Shown piece by piece: positions 54,501 to 64,000 of a DNA stretch of 64,000 nt. Made by a program: the position numbers and the translations under genes. This stretch comes from Camarhynchus parvulus (lineage: Eukaryota > Chordata > Aves > Passeriformes > Thraupidae). The DNA is taken from NCBI RefSeq assembly GCF_901933205.1, contig NC_044572.1, positions 111,860,965-111,924,964 of the forward strand, given 5' to 3'. The notes under the pieces were generated by a model that ran no database searches, was not told where the DNA came from, and worked only from the letters and a program-made list of their open reading frames with translations. Position 1 is the first letter of the stretch. Each line of letters opens with the position of its first letter.

Positions 54501-57352
54501 TTCTCCATCAATAGACACTTTATTCTAAATTACTACTTTAAAGATGTTTCCAGGGATCATATGTCAGGTTTATACTCAAGCTAAGGTCATTTTACCCTAT
54601 TACAGAAGAGACCACTTATAAAGCATAGCCAAGATCAAAATATTTTATGTGAGGGTTACATATAAATGAATCAAAGATAGTGAGCTACTTAGACATTCTA
54701 ATATTGGAGGTTTGATCTTCATAAACAGGTGTAATATACACGCAAACATACATTTCAGTGGGCCAAAAGGTGCTGAGCAGAAAGAGCTAACCTTAAATTA
54801 AAAAGCAGAAAACACTTTATATAGGTTGTGACCGAGTAACTTTAACATTTCCCTGATTTTTTTATACCACGGTCACTGTTATCCTGGTATTCTGAGATAG
54901 AGTGTAACTGCAGAGAAAGTGGTCCCCTAATACTTGAGAAGTTTTCTATTTATTCTAACATAACGCTTAACATATTTATAATACTTAATCTCCAGATTTT
55001 CTCCTTCTCTCACTCCTTGTTCTGACAGGAAAGAAAAAGCTATCCCAGCCAAGAGTAAAGATGGCTTTTCTGGAGGTGCTGCTCAGTCCTGGGACAGTGG
55101 ACTTCAGTATAAATGTGTAGTTTGGATTTTTAAAGCCCTGACTGCATCTTACATAAGTGATCCTCCATATCCCCATGCAGCTGAATCACACATCCATGCA
55201 CGGAGTCACTCCACCATGTAGGTAATGTAGAGCCACCCTGTTCATGAGAAGTAGATCTGAGTGTAAATTTGCTGTATCTTTGCCAGTCTTATCCACACAA
55301 ATGCTTTATTTTGTAGTGATCTGTTTTCTGAAAGAATGAAAGTTGCCTGATATCTAGAAAAGTTACTTGGTACTGAATAAAGGGGGGAATCTGTATATGT
55401 TATCTTCATAAACAAACCTGGAATTTGATCATATAATAATGGGAAGCCCAAATTGTGGTACTTTGCTAATTTACTAGCGACCAAGAGGTCCATTCAAACT
55501 TTAGGTGCACAGTATCAAATGCAGGCAATTAGCCTGCTCTAGATTGCCTTTTGACCCAGAAGGTTTCCCTGAAGGCCACAAGAATCCCTCTTGTTAGTAT
55601 GTCTCAGCCATCACTTTTCATTTACTGTGGAAAAGGCAAGTTCTGAAAATCTTTTCCTAAACTTCCTAAATTGAAATTTCTGTGACAGCAGAGAAGTCTC
55701 TCATGTGTTAGGCATGCTATGTGATTAACAAACTAAGAAGTAATTACTCTATCATGATTAGAGTAATAACATCACAGCTATCTCCTTACTTATTTTAATC
55801 CAATGGGATTTAAGGGTTTTACTAATCCAGGGCATACATCCACTACTGCCACATATACTGACAAGGATGCATTTTCTAACACTTCATTTCAAAGTCATCA
55901 TAAACAGCACAGGTTAAGGAAGAAAATTTGTCTGACTGTTTTCCAGTAGGGTTCTATTTTGCTTTTCACTTTATTTTACAGGCTTGAGTAAAAAAGGAGA
56001 AAATAATTTGAGTAGCAAAGCCTTAATTAGATTTGTGCTATGTCACTCAGGATGCTGTCTAAAATCTGCAAGGAACATGACAATAATTGCCTTGCTGATG
56101 TAACTTTAAATGTTTTTCTTTAAGACAAAGACACGGATTTCAAACCATGTAGTAAGACAACACATATTAAAATGCAATAGAACCAACTTACTGGAATTGA
56201 GAAAGAAAAACTTACTAGAATTTAAAAAACAACAGCAACAAGACACAAAAAAAAAGTTTAACTTTTCTTAGCATTCAAAATTATGCCTTTACCATGAGCG
56301 GTTTTTGCTTGGCTACATACATTTTGACTCTCTCTTTAAAAACAAAGAATTAGAATCAAATAGTAGCCACAATTTGTAACTCCAAACAGTGTTTTTCACT
56401 GATGTTAAAGCCCATACTAAACAAACATATTTTTAAGCACTGTTTTGGTAAAATCAGTGGAGTGCAGAACATCAATGACTTCTTTGCACAAGCAGACATA
56501 CTAAAACATAGAATAATATCAAAATGGCCACTAATCAATCAAATGCTTGGATCTTTCATGTGTTAAATCTTGTTTATAACCTAAAGAATTGTGCCCTCAG
56601 TATGTAATCAATAGTCAATTAAATCCCTCACTAGAGCAACTGTTTTCCAATTGGCCAACATTAAAAACCCACTAAACTTGAGTAAATAGCCTCTAGGACA
56701 TACACAAAAGTAGTAACCTCTGATTCACAAGTGACAAAATGAAGCACTCATCCTTAAATTGAATAGAAAAGCCTAGCCATCAACCACCAAACCTAAACAT
56801 CAGCAAACAACTGAGCTGTTTTCTTTTTTTCTCAGTACAATGTCATCTGAATGCATGTAACAAAAAAGAAGATATATACCATGACTATTAAAGTGTACTT
56901 ATTTGGTATGTTTTAAAACAAGACTTACAAATCATTAATATAGGATAACATTCAATTTCAGTTTTGGGGTATTGGGGTATTTTTACTTCTGTGAAATGTA
57001 CTTGATAAACCTCTGAAAATTTTATTTTTCTAGAAAACAGGTGTTAATAAGGGGGGTATTTTCCCCTTCCAAAAACTACTTTTAGCGACTTGGAGAGATC
57101 TTCTTTAAGAATAAAATGATCTCAATGCAGACAGTGGCCTTACTTGTAGTTTAGGCATGGAGCCAGTCACTCCTCTCTCTCTGCAGCCTCTCAGTGGCTC
57201 TTTTTGTAGGTGGTGCATCTTTCTCGGGCATCTCATTGGTCATGAAGTTTTGCTTATAGCTTTCCACGGTGACAACTACTTTGCAATTATTTTTATGCTG
57301 AGTTAAGCACTTCAGAAAAAATAAGCCTTTATAATTCACATTAATAATATAA

Positions 57353-57424
57353 TTTTAGACCCACACGTGATTTAAGAGATATAATTGGTGAATTTTATCT
57401 CTTAAATCACATGTGGGTCTAAAA
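57353..57424. repeat. Near-perfect 29-bp inverted repeat with 14-base spacer (hairpin, MITE-like or miRNA-precursor-like)
   Basis: The left arm is 57,353-57,381 and the right arm 57,396-57,424, with spacer 57,382-57,395. The outer ends read TTTTAGACCCACA and TGTGGGTCTAAAA. The arms are complementary at 28 of 29 positions. The single difference is C at 57,366 (within CACGTG) against A at 57,411 (CACATG). This is C-A in a plus-strand RNA and G-U in a minus-strand RNA, so a minus-strand transcript would pair along the whole stem. Complementarity does not continue outside the arms. It could be a very short palindromic transposon remnant, a template-switch inverted duplication or an intronic hairpin RNA gene. 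The structure is certain; the function is not known. Confidence 0.85.
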
Positions 57425-57773
57425 CATCACATCATTCTCATGCGCATTGCCCTCAAACCTTATTAATTAAAATAGGAGTCTATGTGCCTAGATGTATGGA
57501 TTTTTTTTATATCTTTTTCCCTGTATACATGCTTATTTAAAAAGCAACATCATCTCCACACTTGAAGCGGTGTACTTTCAAGGCTAGAGGCTACCTATCA
57601 AACAATAAATGTGTTACAAAGCCTTATACTTGTGCACTGCCTTTCTCCCACCTCTCAGAGGCTTTCCCTGGCAGACTAACACCTGAAATAACAAAACACA
57701 AAAACACAGAGACCTGCCATTCTTTCTTGATAGAAAAATCAAATTGTGCATAATGTAAAGGAAAAAACCACTC

Positions 57774-57847
57774 TATATATATATGTGTGTGTGTGTATAT
57801 ATATATGTATATATGTATATGTGTGTATATATATATATAGATATATA

Positions 57848-57894
<47 letters not shown>
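57774..57894. repeat. Compound (TA)n/(TG)n microsatellite
   Basis: About 120 bases alternate between TA and TG dinucleotide runs, ending in a long pure TA run (about 57,864-57,894). Alternating purine-pyrimidine DNA of this kind can adopt Z-form or cruciform structures and is length-variable. It starts 350 bases right of the 29-bp inverted repeat. Confidence 0.95.
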
Positions 57895-57897
<3 letters not shown>

Positions 57898-59217
57898 CTC
57901 TTCAGTTTGCTCACAGGCTCAGGGCCAAGCTAGACTAATACAAAATTCATGCTGCTCCTCAATTACAGATGGTAATGCGTGCAGATCTACTTTGAAACAA
58001 AACTTCTGTTTTCTTTGCTATGGACTTTGCTGCGTATTGGAGAAGTCCTGGTGTACTTCAGAGCCAGTCCTGGCGTAATACAGTGAAAATTCTGACATTC
58101 ACTTTTTTGGGGCCAGAGCTGCACACACTAGTAATAGGGTGTCTAATATTGTGCTAAATACAAGTCTTATAAAAATATGCAATAGTATTAAAACAAAACC
58201 CAGAAGACCTCCTCATATTTATCAAAGCAATAGCTTAACAGAAAAGCTTTTCCATATGCTGACATCCTATCTTGCTCCTGGGACATCACAGTGCACTCTG
58301 AAATGTTTGCTGCTCAGGGTACTGCAGTTCAATGGGGCTTCTCCCTTTTTGTGCCAGGACAGCACAATGTCTCAGATATCCTTCACTGGGATTAATGGGA
58401 GTGAGAGCAAAGCCCCTTGGAGACCACTTCATTTGAAGCCCTGCTCTATACTTCACTATATTTTAGGTCTCCATGTATGCAATAACTACGTTTTATCTTT
58501 GCTCACTCCCTCATCAGCTCTCAGGGCTGGTCCATGCGCTTGATATTCTCCACCACGATATGGAAGACTTCTGTCTCATCCTAGATTTCAGATGCCTTTT
58601 GTTCAGTGGCCTGGCTCTGCTGTCTGGCAGTTGTGTTTGCCAAACACAGAGCATTGCTGCTAAAAGTCATATTGTACAATACACCTAAAAACCCAAGCAG
58701 GCAAGGACAGGAATATAGCAGTGGTGTGACAGATGACAAGGCCATCATAGCCATGATTGGTCCAAGCAGAACTGAAGGAATATACAATCTCTGCAGTGTT
58801 TGGGACTTTCTTTTATCAAAGGAAATGAAAATCTATTCCATTCACTTGTATTTTTTGGGTAGAACTGACACCTAACCATGGTACAATCAGAGATAATGGT
58901 TCTTTCCACCAAACCCTCTGTAATTTTTTATTAACTCTCATCTTCTTCTAAGTCTCCTGAATGCCCAGCAATTCCTATTAACACAATACAGTAAAAAAAA
59001 AAAAGCACTAGCTTATTAACAGGAATAATTATCAGATGAGACTTAAGTATTACAAAGAACACTGTGTTATGTCACACCATATATTTTAATTTCTTAGAGA
59101 CAAAATTTACATTCCTCAATGGTCTCCTTTTTTTTATTCCAGATCTGTAATTACATTCACTGAAGTAGTTTAGTATTAGGTACAGCAGGTCTTTCAGAAT
59201 TAGGGACTTCCAGCGGT

Positions 59218-59253
59218 AATTATCACTACAGGAGAAATTATCATTACAGGAGA
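59218..59253 (+). repeat. Head-to-tail 18-base tandem duplication
   Basis: AATTATCACTACAGGAGA at 59,218-59,235 is directly followed by AATTATCATTACAGGAGA at 59,236-59,253; the copies differ at one C/T position. Confidence 0.95.
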
Positions 59254-61186
59254 TTTCTTTAAGTGAGGAAAAAAACCAAAACTTTTCTTATGCCTTACAT
59301 AGGATACATGGGTTTGATTTAACCATAAACTGAAATGAAACTCAAACCTATTTTTCAAACCTAATTAATGATGAATAATGGTTAAACTAGCACTATGTCA
59401 TAAGACAACTTACAGTTTTCTGCTGCTGATGTGTAAGAAATTTTGGCATAAAACTGAACTCGTAAGTGCAACCTCAAAGTTTAAATATTTTGAGGGCCAA
59501 ATTCTCTTCTCTGATATGTTATTCTAAATCTGAAGTAGATATGCTCAGGAGGCTAATTTGAACATACTCTTAAACTCAGAGCAATATTTGTCTTCATTCC
59601 TTCATGCTTGAAAAATGACTACTCAAAATGTTTTAAAATGTCTTGTTGGTCTCCCAGGACAAAAGGGAAATTTCAGCCCCCTAACATTTGTAAGTTCAGA
59701 TAGCTCCTTTCTCCACTGTGGTGGGCAATATGTAAGGAAAGAATAGTCAAAGCAGATTTTTTTTATTTCTCAAGATCCTTTAAATCTAATTACATGGAAG
59801 CTATTCTGGTTTTGAGGAAGGTGTTTGGATAAATGTAACAAAGAAAATCAAAGAAGAATGACAAACTATTCTAGTTCCCCTGACGTGACATCCAAAAATA
59901 ACCTGAAGCTGAATCTTCTCTTTGTGAAAATACATGCTTTCTTCATGAAAAAAGCTGACCACAGTTATGCATCAGAAGCAGGGGATAGTTATAAAAAAGA
60001 TTACCCATTGAAGAGCTTTCATCACTAAGATTAAAAAACTTTAAGACGCTTCTTAGTGAAAAATATAAAATCACACTCAAGCATAAAAACTTCATGGAAA
60101 TCAGGCAAGTAAAGGATGTTATGACAGAAATTTTAATCCTACTGGATATAATAACTCTAAGGAACAACTTGTATTTTTAGTGACATCCTACCAGGAATCC
60201 TAGAAAATATGAAGCTTGCTTTTTGGTTAGTTGGAATTTCTTCTAAAGGTACTGTTCAGAGTAAGTGCTCATTCTCATTAATCAGGTCACCAAGAAAAAC
60301 AGGGACAGATCTGTGTGAGATAAGACTTTTGAACATGTAGGGATAAAAGAGACAAGAAGTTAAGACAACTAAATTGTTGGTGAAACTGGTATTTCTATTG
60401 CATTTGTAAGTGTCCTGGGCCATACAAGAACCATGACACAAATTATCTAATGGTTAAGAAGCATATGACATGGATTACAACCCTGGTTATTAAGGGGCAA
60501 GAAAAACCTAAAGAGTCCTTTGCAGGCAGGTCACAGGATCACACTGTCCCACACAGCTGAGCAGGTTTGAGTGTCCACTCTATTTCAGGCTTGCCCCTTT
60601 GCTCTGTGACAAAATCACAGCAAGTAGAGCACAACTCATTCCCATGGCATAGCTCTGGCCCAGGAGCTGTCCATGAACCACCTGCAAGCCACATCCAGAT
60701 GGAATATCACAGAACAAAACCACCCTTGCTTTCATATCCCCTTTATGCATCTGAGCTGAATGGTACACGTACAATGTCTGACAGGTAAGTGTTTCACTCT
60801 TCTTTTTCCTGCCTCATCAAAGATGCCCTGTGGGTGCTGTGCTTTTCCATTACAGTCTCAGCTAAATGAGCAGGACCTCATCAATATAAGGAGGAGGTCC
60901 CATCCTCTCTCAAAGCTCACCCCTGGACATGTGCTGTAGCCACTTCCCCTGTGCTGCCCCTAGAATTCACCCAGTGGTACTCCAGGTCAGCTTTCTCACA
61001 ATACAAATAGTTAAACAAGCCCTGAAATGAAATAAAAGAAAGGTGAGTGTGGAGGTGCGGCTCAGCGAGTGGCTAGACTAAAGCTGGAGAGAGTCCTGAA
61101 AGTGAGGGAATGAGAGAACAGGGGAGGAAGCACATTTCAGTCTTCCTGCCATTCAACTCATTGATAATACAGAGTAGCATCCTCAG

Positions 61187-61220
61187 AAAAAAAAAAAAAA
61201 GAAAAAAAAAAAAAGAGAAA
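61187..61220 (+). repeat. Interrupted poly-A tract
   Basis: Fourteen A, one G, then thirteen A and further A/G. Upstream 61,030-61,186 is somewhat GC-richer and could be a retroposed body with this as tail, but it matches no family I recognise and I saw no flanking target-site duplication. Confidence 0.9.
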
Positions 61221-62103
61221 ACACACAGAAAGCATTTGTCTTGCATTCTCTATTCTGTATACAACACTATCCAGATGCTTTTTGTTTCAAACAAAAGAAG
61301 TAATTAGCTGCTCAATTGTCTTTTAAATCAGACACTTGGGTTTGATTTTCAGCAGCCCCAGACAATCAAAATACATAACTCCAGTTTCAAATGCTTGGCT
61401 GAATATTCAACTGAATGCAACAACTTTCCTGTCTGAGAGGAAGATAAGCCTTCTGTTCGGCTGATGATCAGGTACTACCAGCTGGGATAAAAGCTGCCAT
61501 TAATGTGTTGGTGACAGGAGTTATAAAAATAAGTTAATTACTTGTAAGAAAAGCCTTGTCACAGTCCTCTATCCCAAAAAACAAGTACACACCATCATGA
61601 CAGGTACTAATTTGTATCCTTGGTATTGGTAACAAAAAATGAGATGAATATAAAAATGGGACTATTATTTAAACTGTAGAATGCTCTTTCTAGGCTGGAG
61701 AGACAGCTACCTTTGTGGCTGCCCCTAGGACACTGTACCTATGTCAGGGACAACTGGAGAATTTCTCTAAGGATGTTCATCTGTTCCTTTTGTGTACAAC
61801 ATAGTTATTAAAAGTAACAACTAACAGAAAACATTATCTTACTGTGTATAATACTGATGTGTTTAAGAAAATTCCCCTTCAATGTTATATAAATATTATG
61901 AAATATTTATACTTTCTATAGTTAAATAGAATTATTTAGTTAAAAGCAAATATCTCAAATGGAAGAGACTGTTGTTCAAAACAGATTTTTTTCCTTAAAG
62001 CACCTGATAATGGTAATTCTTGCAGTAATTATGTCAAAGTATAAACCTGAGACTAATTCTCAGCTTTATATTACTCTATCTTTCATTCTCTTGAAAAGAA
62101 GAA

Positions 62104-62160
62104 TTCATGTACTCTGCCTTGAAAAAAAGAAAAGACTTCATGTACTCTGCCTTGAAAAAA
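62104..62160 (+). repeat. Direct repeat, 24-base unit, period 33
   Basis: A unit beginning TTCATGTACTCTGCCTTG and running into an A run occurs at 62,104-62,127 and, unchanged, at 62,137-62,160. An AAAGAA(AA)GAC-like spacer suggests that the whole 33-base segment was duplicated. Confidence 0.95.
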
Positions 62161-63640
62161 CATTTTACTTTTTTTCCTTGGGCTGTGGTCTTGTCCACAG
62201 CACATAAAGAATTCAAGCCACAGTAAATAAACAGTTATGACCAGTCATGCTGATAACCTGCAGCATCTTCTCCAGTCAGCACACAAATCTGTGGCAATCT
62301 GGTTTGGGCTGCCTTTCCATAACTACCAGAGACTTTACGGTCTGCAAAAGCAAGAATATCTGGAAGCTCACTGGGACACTACAACCCCATTACAAATGTA
62401 CAGTTCAATACCTGGAGCAGATCAGGCTAAGAAGCTTCCATGGCCAGAGCATTGTTTACCTTTTGATGGATAAATTTTAGCCCAATTTCCTTAGAATGTG
62501 CAGCAACCTCCCTGAGCAGGTACCACCCTACCAATCACTTATTCACCTATTAACTTCTCAATTTGTCACCTAACTTCAAGTTTTTCGAAAATGCAGTTTA
62601 ATTTCATTTAAAACAGGCTACTGAACAGAAAAGAGTAAGTCTACCACTGAGATTTGAAGAGGGCTGCATTTCAGTTTCACCCATTAGCAGCCATCAGCCA
62701 CAAGGGCGCTCTCCAGGGACACAAATCCCTAAGAAACTGAACTTCCTTGGGTTTCCTCAGTTTGGTTTCTCTCCAGCAAGCTCTGTGGCAGGCAAAAAGA
62801 GAAAAATATTAGTGGGCCACAGACAGGGACAGTCACTAGACTCTCCTTTTTTGCAGCACTGCACCATCCTAACTCACACAAACCCCTCACGCAGCTCCAC
62901 TCCAGGAGGAAATGCTTTTGCACAGCTCTGCATCAAGCGTAGCTCCTGGACAAGGACAATGCAACTATCACCAGGCAGCTGTGCTTGGTCCTGAACTGTC
63001 CCTGCTGTCCCTGCCAGGCCTGGCCTGTGCCAGTGCTCCCTGCCTCAGTCTGAGCGTCCTCCAAAAGGTGAAATAAGCCCCATGCCCACCTCGGTCTGGA
63101 TCTTCTGCACCTGCCCTGCGAAACTAGAGAAGTGCATCACATGGGAACCAGCAAAGTTGGAGAGGAAGTTTAAAGGAGTACGTCCAGAGAGCTGTCGCTC
63201 AGATTGGCCATTTATTCTCTGTGTGCCGACCAGAGCAGCACTCCTAAGACTGGGGAGAAACAGGGCTCCCCCAGTGCTGCGCTGCAGTATAGGGAAGTTG
63301 GAAGCCTTGCTCTGAGGGGCTGTAGATCAATGATGATCGCAGTTGACCCCCCGGCCGAAGGTGCCGAAGCCCCAGTGACCCTGTCCTCCCTTCTGTCTCG
63401 GATACCCCACAGCTCCAGCCGGGGAGCGGGGCTGGGTTGTGCTGCCCTCAGCGGGGCTCGAACTCAGCAGAGGCAGAGCCCCCCCCGTGCTGCCCCGGGA
63501 GTGGGAGAGCATCCCCGACCCGCTTTCCGCTCGCCCGCTCCCTCCCGCAGCGGGACGCGCCGGCCAAGGAGCCGTCGGGCTCGGCCGCCGGAGGCAGCGG
63601 CAGGGACGGGATCCGAGGGGGCAGCACCGCCGGGCTCCTG

Positions 63641-63652
63641 TCTCTTACCTCC
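63641..63652 (-). promoter_or_regulatory. 5' splice site (donor GGAG|GTAAGAGA)
   Basis: The minus strand reads CGGAG|GTAAGAGA, with the intron GT at 63,648-63,647. This matches the vertebrate consensus (AG|GTAAGA) at every core position. It closes the open frame containing ALLDILLQALGDDGRPL. The GC-rich context is the same on both sides, so the match is not explained by base composition. Confidence 0.6.
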
Positions 63653-63966
63653 GTGCCGGGCGGCGGCGAAGACCCGCGGGGGCGGCGGGGCGGCGGCGGC
63701 GGCGGCGCGGGGGTCAGTCGGAGGGGCACCGCCGCCGCTGTAGCGCCGGGAGATCACCCGCTCCCTCCGCGGCGGGCGGGGCGGCAGCGGGCGGCCGTCG
63801 TCGCCCAGGGCTTGCAGGAGGATGTCGAGGAGCGCCCCCGCTCTCCGCTCCGGCGGCGGGCACGTCCCTGCCCTCGGCGCCCGGCGGCGGCGGGGCCGAG
63901 GCGAGCAGCAGGAGCACGATGGCGGGCAGCGCCTGCCGCTTCTTCGCCCCTCGCATCTCTGCGGCC
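63649..63966 (-). CDS. Probable first coding exon of a secreted or membrane protein, unidentified; reading frame interrupted
   Basis: On the minus strand a strong acceptor (AG at 63,968-63,967) is followed after 10 bases by an ATG at 63,956. The encoded start is basic (MRGAKKRQ), then hydrophobic (ALPAIVLLLLASA), then a proline-rich stretch ending near GAEGRD. This is a classic signal-peptide layout with cleavage likely near residues 26-30. The frame then becomes proline/alanine low-complexity and stops at 63,714-63,716, before the donor. The frame one base over reads ALLDILLQALGDDGRPL, then RRERVISRRYS, and stays open to a good donor (GAG|GTAAGA, last exon base 63,649). The natural product therefore probably joins the two, and the assembly or this allele carries a one-base excess (or two-base loss) between about 63,865 and 63,825. 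A run of five G near 63,838 is a plausible site. Exon length is 318 bases. The family is not recognised. Large first introns would make the left part of the window intronic. The exon call is fairly sure; the protein identity is unknown. Confidence 0.6.
63680..63712. repeat. GGC/GCC trinucleotide-rich tract inside the exon
   Basis: The plus strand shows GGCGGCGGGG followed by repeated CGG triplets (about 63,690-63,707). On the minus strand in the donor-linked frame this encodes an alanine run followed by prolines. Such tracts vary in length between individuals and are prone to sequencing error, which matters because the reading frame is broken in the same exon. Confidence 0.6.
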
Positions 63967-63997
63967 CTGGGAGGAGGCAGAGAGCGAAGGCGGTCAG
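63967..63997 (-). promoter_or_regulatory. 3' splice site (branch point, pyrimidine tract, acceptor AG)
   Basis: Read on the minus strand, a CTGAC branch-like motif (branch A at 63,994) is followed by a pyrimidine-rich tract (CGCCTTCGCTCTCTGCCTCCTCCC) and CAG, with the AG at 63,968-63,967. The branch-to-AG distance of about 26 bases is in the usual vertebrate range. The acceptor lies 10 bases before the ATG, so transcription would begin in an upstream, non-coding exon outside the window. Confidence 0.6.
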
Positions 63998-64000
63998 CGC

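Larger units (their letters stand above)
43509..57352. other. Non-coding AT-rich DNA
   Basis: Nothing recognisable as a gene. The stretches 44,600-44,770 and 49,440-49,960 are somewhat GC-richer, the latter holding a 121-codon frame without domain resemblance. Short duplications are listed separately. A 9-base inverted repeat (TTCCCATTA / TAATGGGAA) lies near 46,112-46,136. Confidence 0.65.
57895..63329. other. Probable intron of the edge gene, nearest part
   Basis: If transcription from the minus-strand exon continues leftwards, this is the first part of its downstream intron. No second exon is recognisable. A 134-codon frame at 58,139-58,543 has no domain resemblance. Content becomes gradually less AT-rich toward the CpG island. 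Confidence 0.45.
63330..64000. promoter_or_regulatory. CpG island at the 5' end of the edge gene
   Basis: Base composition changes sharply from AT-rich to GC-rich near 63,330 and stays so to the window edge. CpG is abundant (many CGG, GCG and CCG steps), whereas CpG is scarce through most of the preceding 63 kb. Such islands mark vertebrate promoters and first exons. Because an intron acceptor sits at 63,967, the transcription start is probably beyond 64,000, and the island extends over the first coding exon and the beginning of the following intron. Confidence 0.75.

Noticed and set aside
57746..58078. 110-codon frame starting in the TA/TG microsatellite
   Set aside because: The tyrosine/isoleucine/valine/cysteine run is a translation of the dinucleotide repeat.
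58139..58543. 134-codon plus-strand frame
   Set aside because: No recognisable motif, composition typical of surrounding non-coding DNA, and overlapping frames in other phases.
61030..61220. Possible SINE or retropseudogene with poly-A tail
   Set aside because: The body matches no family I know and no flanking duplication is visible, so only the A tract is listed.
63204..63743. 179-codon plus-strand frame in the CpG island
   Set aside because: Antisense shadow of the GC-rich exon and island; alanine/proline/arginine composition follows from base content.
1..64000. tRNA, rRNA and mitochondrial-derived segments
   Set aside because: No cloverleaf with A/B box pair, no rRNA core sequence and no mitochondrial gene stretch was noticed by eye. 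A tRNAscan or alignment search would be needed to exclude small copies.

Overview
This window looks like vertebrate nuclear DNA, most likely from a bird and probably a passerine. It is AT-rich, has no dense coding, and no open frame in the left 63 kb resembles a gene. It carries several CR1-type LINE 3' ends, including the sequence that precedes the ATTCTATG-type tail typical of birds. It also has one endogenous-retrovirus LTR-like block of a kind I associate with songbirds and other birds. Nothing resembles bacterial gene organisation. These family assignments rest on recognising the sequence, not on a database search.

The one convincing gene lies at the right edge on the minus strand, inside a GC-rich CpG island (about 63,330-64,000). 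It is an exon at about 63,966-63,649. It has a textbook acceptor (branch-like CTGAC, pyrimidine tract, CAG) on its upstream side and a GTAAGA donor at its downstream end. Its ATG opens a signal-peptide-like protein, so this is probably the first coding exon of a secreted or membrane protein whose 5' untranslated exon lies outside the window. The reading frame breaks inside the exon: the signal-peptide frame stops at 63,714, while the frame one base over stays open to the donor. I could not identify the gene and found no further exon to the left.

The remaining 63 kb is intronic or intergenic DNA. From left to right: AT-rich DNA with short local duplications (1-10,400); a CR1 3' end at 10,418; a minus-strand CR1 end at 14,318; a small CpG cluster at 18,520; an old CR1-like piece at 20,011; a compact CpG cluster at 29,930-30,140; a CR1 end at 35,470; a purine tract with a GATA microsatellite at 36,850-37,003; a GC- and CpG-enriched patch at 40,240-40,800; and an LTR-like block at about 42,490-43,508. 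Further right are a near-perfect 29-bp inverted repeat at 57,353-57,424, a TA/TG microsatellite at 57,774-57,894, and the CpG island with the exon.

The most unusual structure is that 72-base hairpin. Its arms differ at a single base, and that difference is a CpG against CpA, as expected if one arm had lost a methylated CpG. No multi-gene system is visible. Apart from the edge exon I see no support for protein-coding, rRNA, tRNA or CRISPR features.
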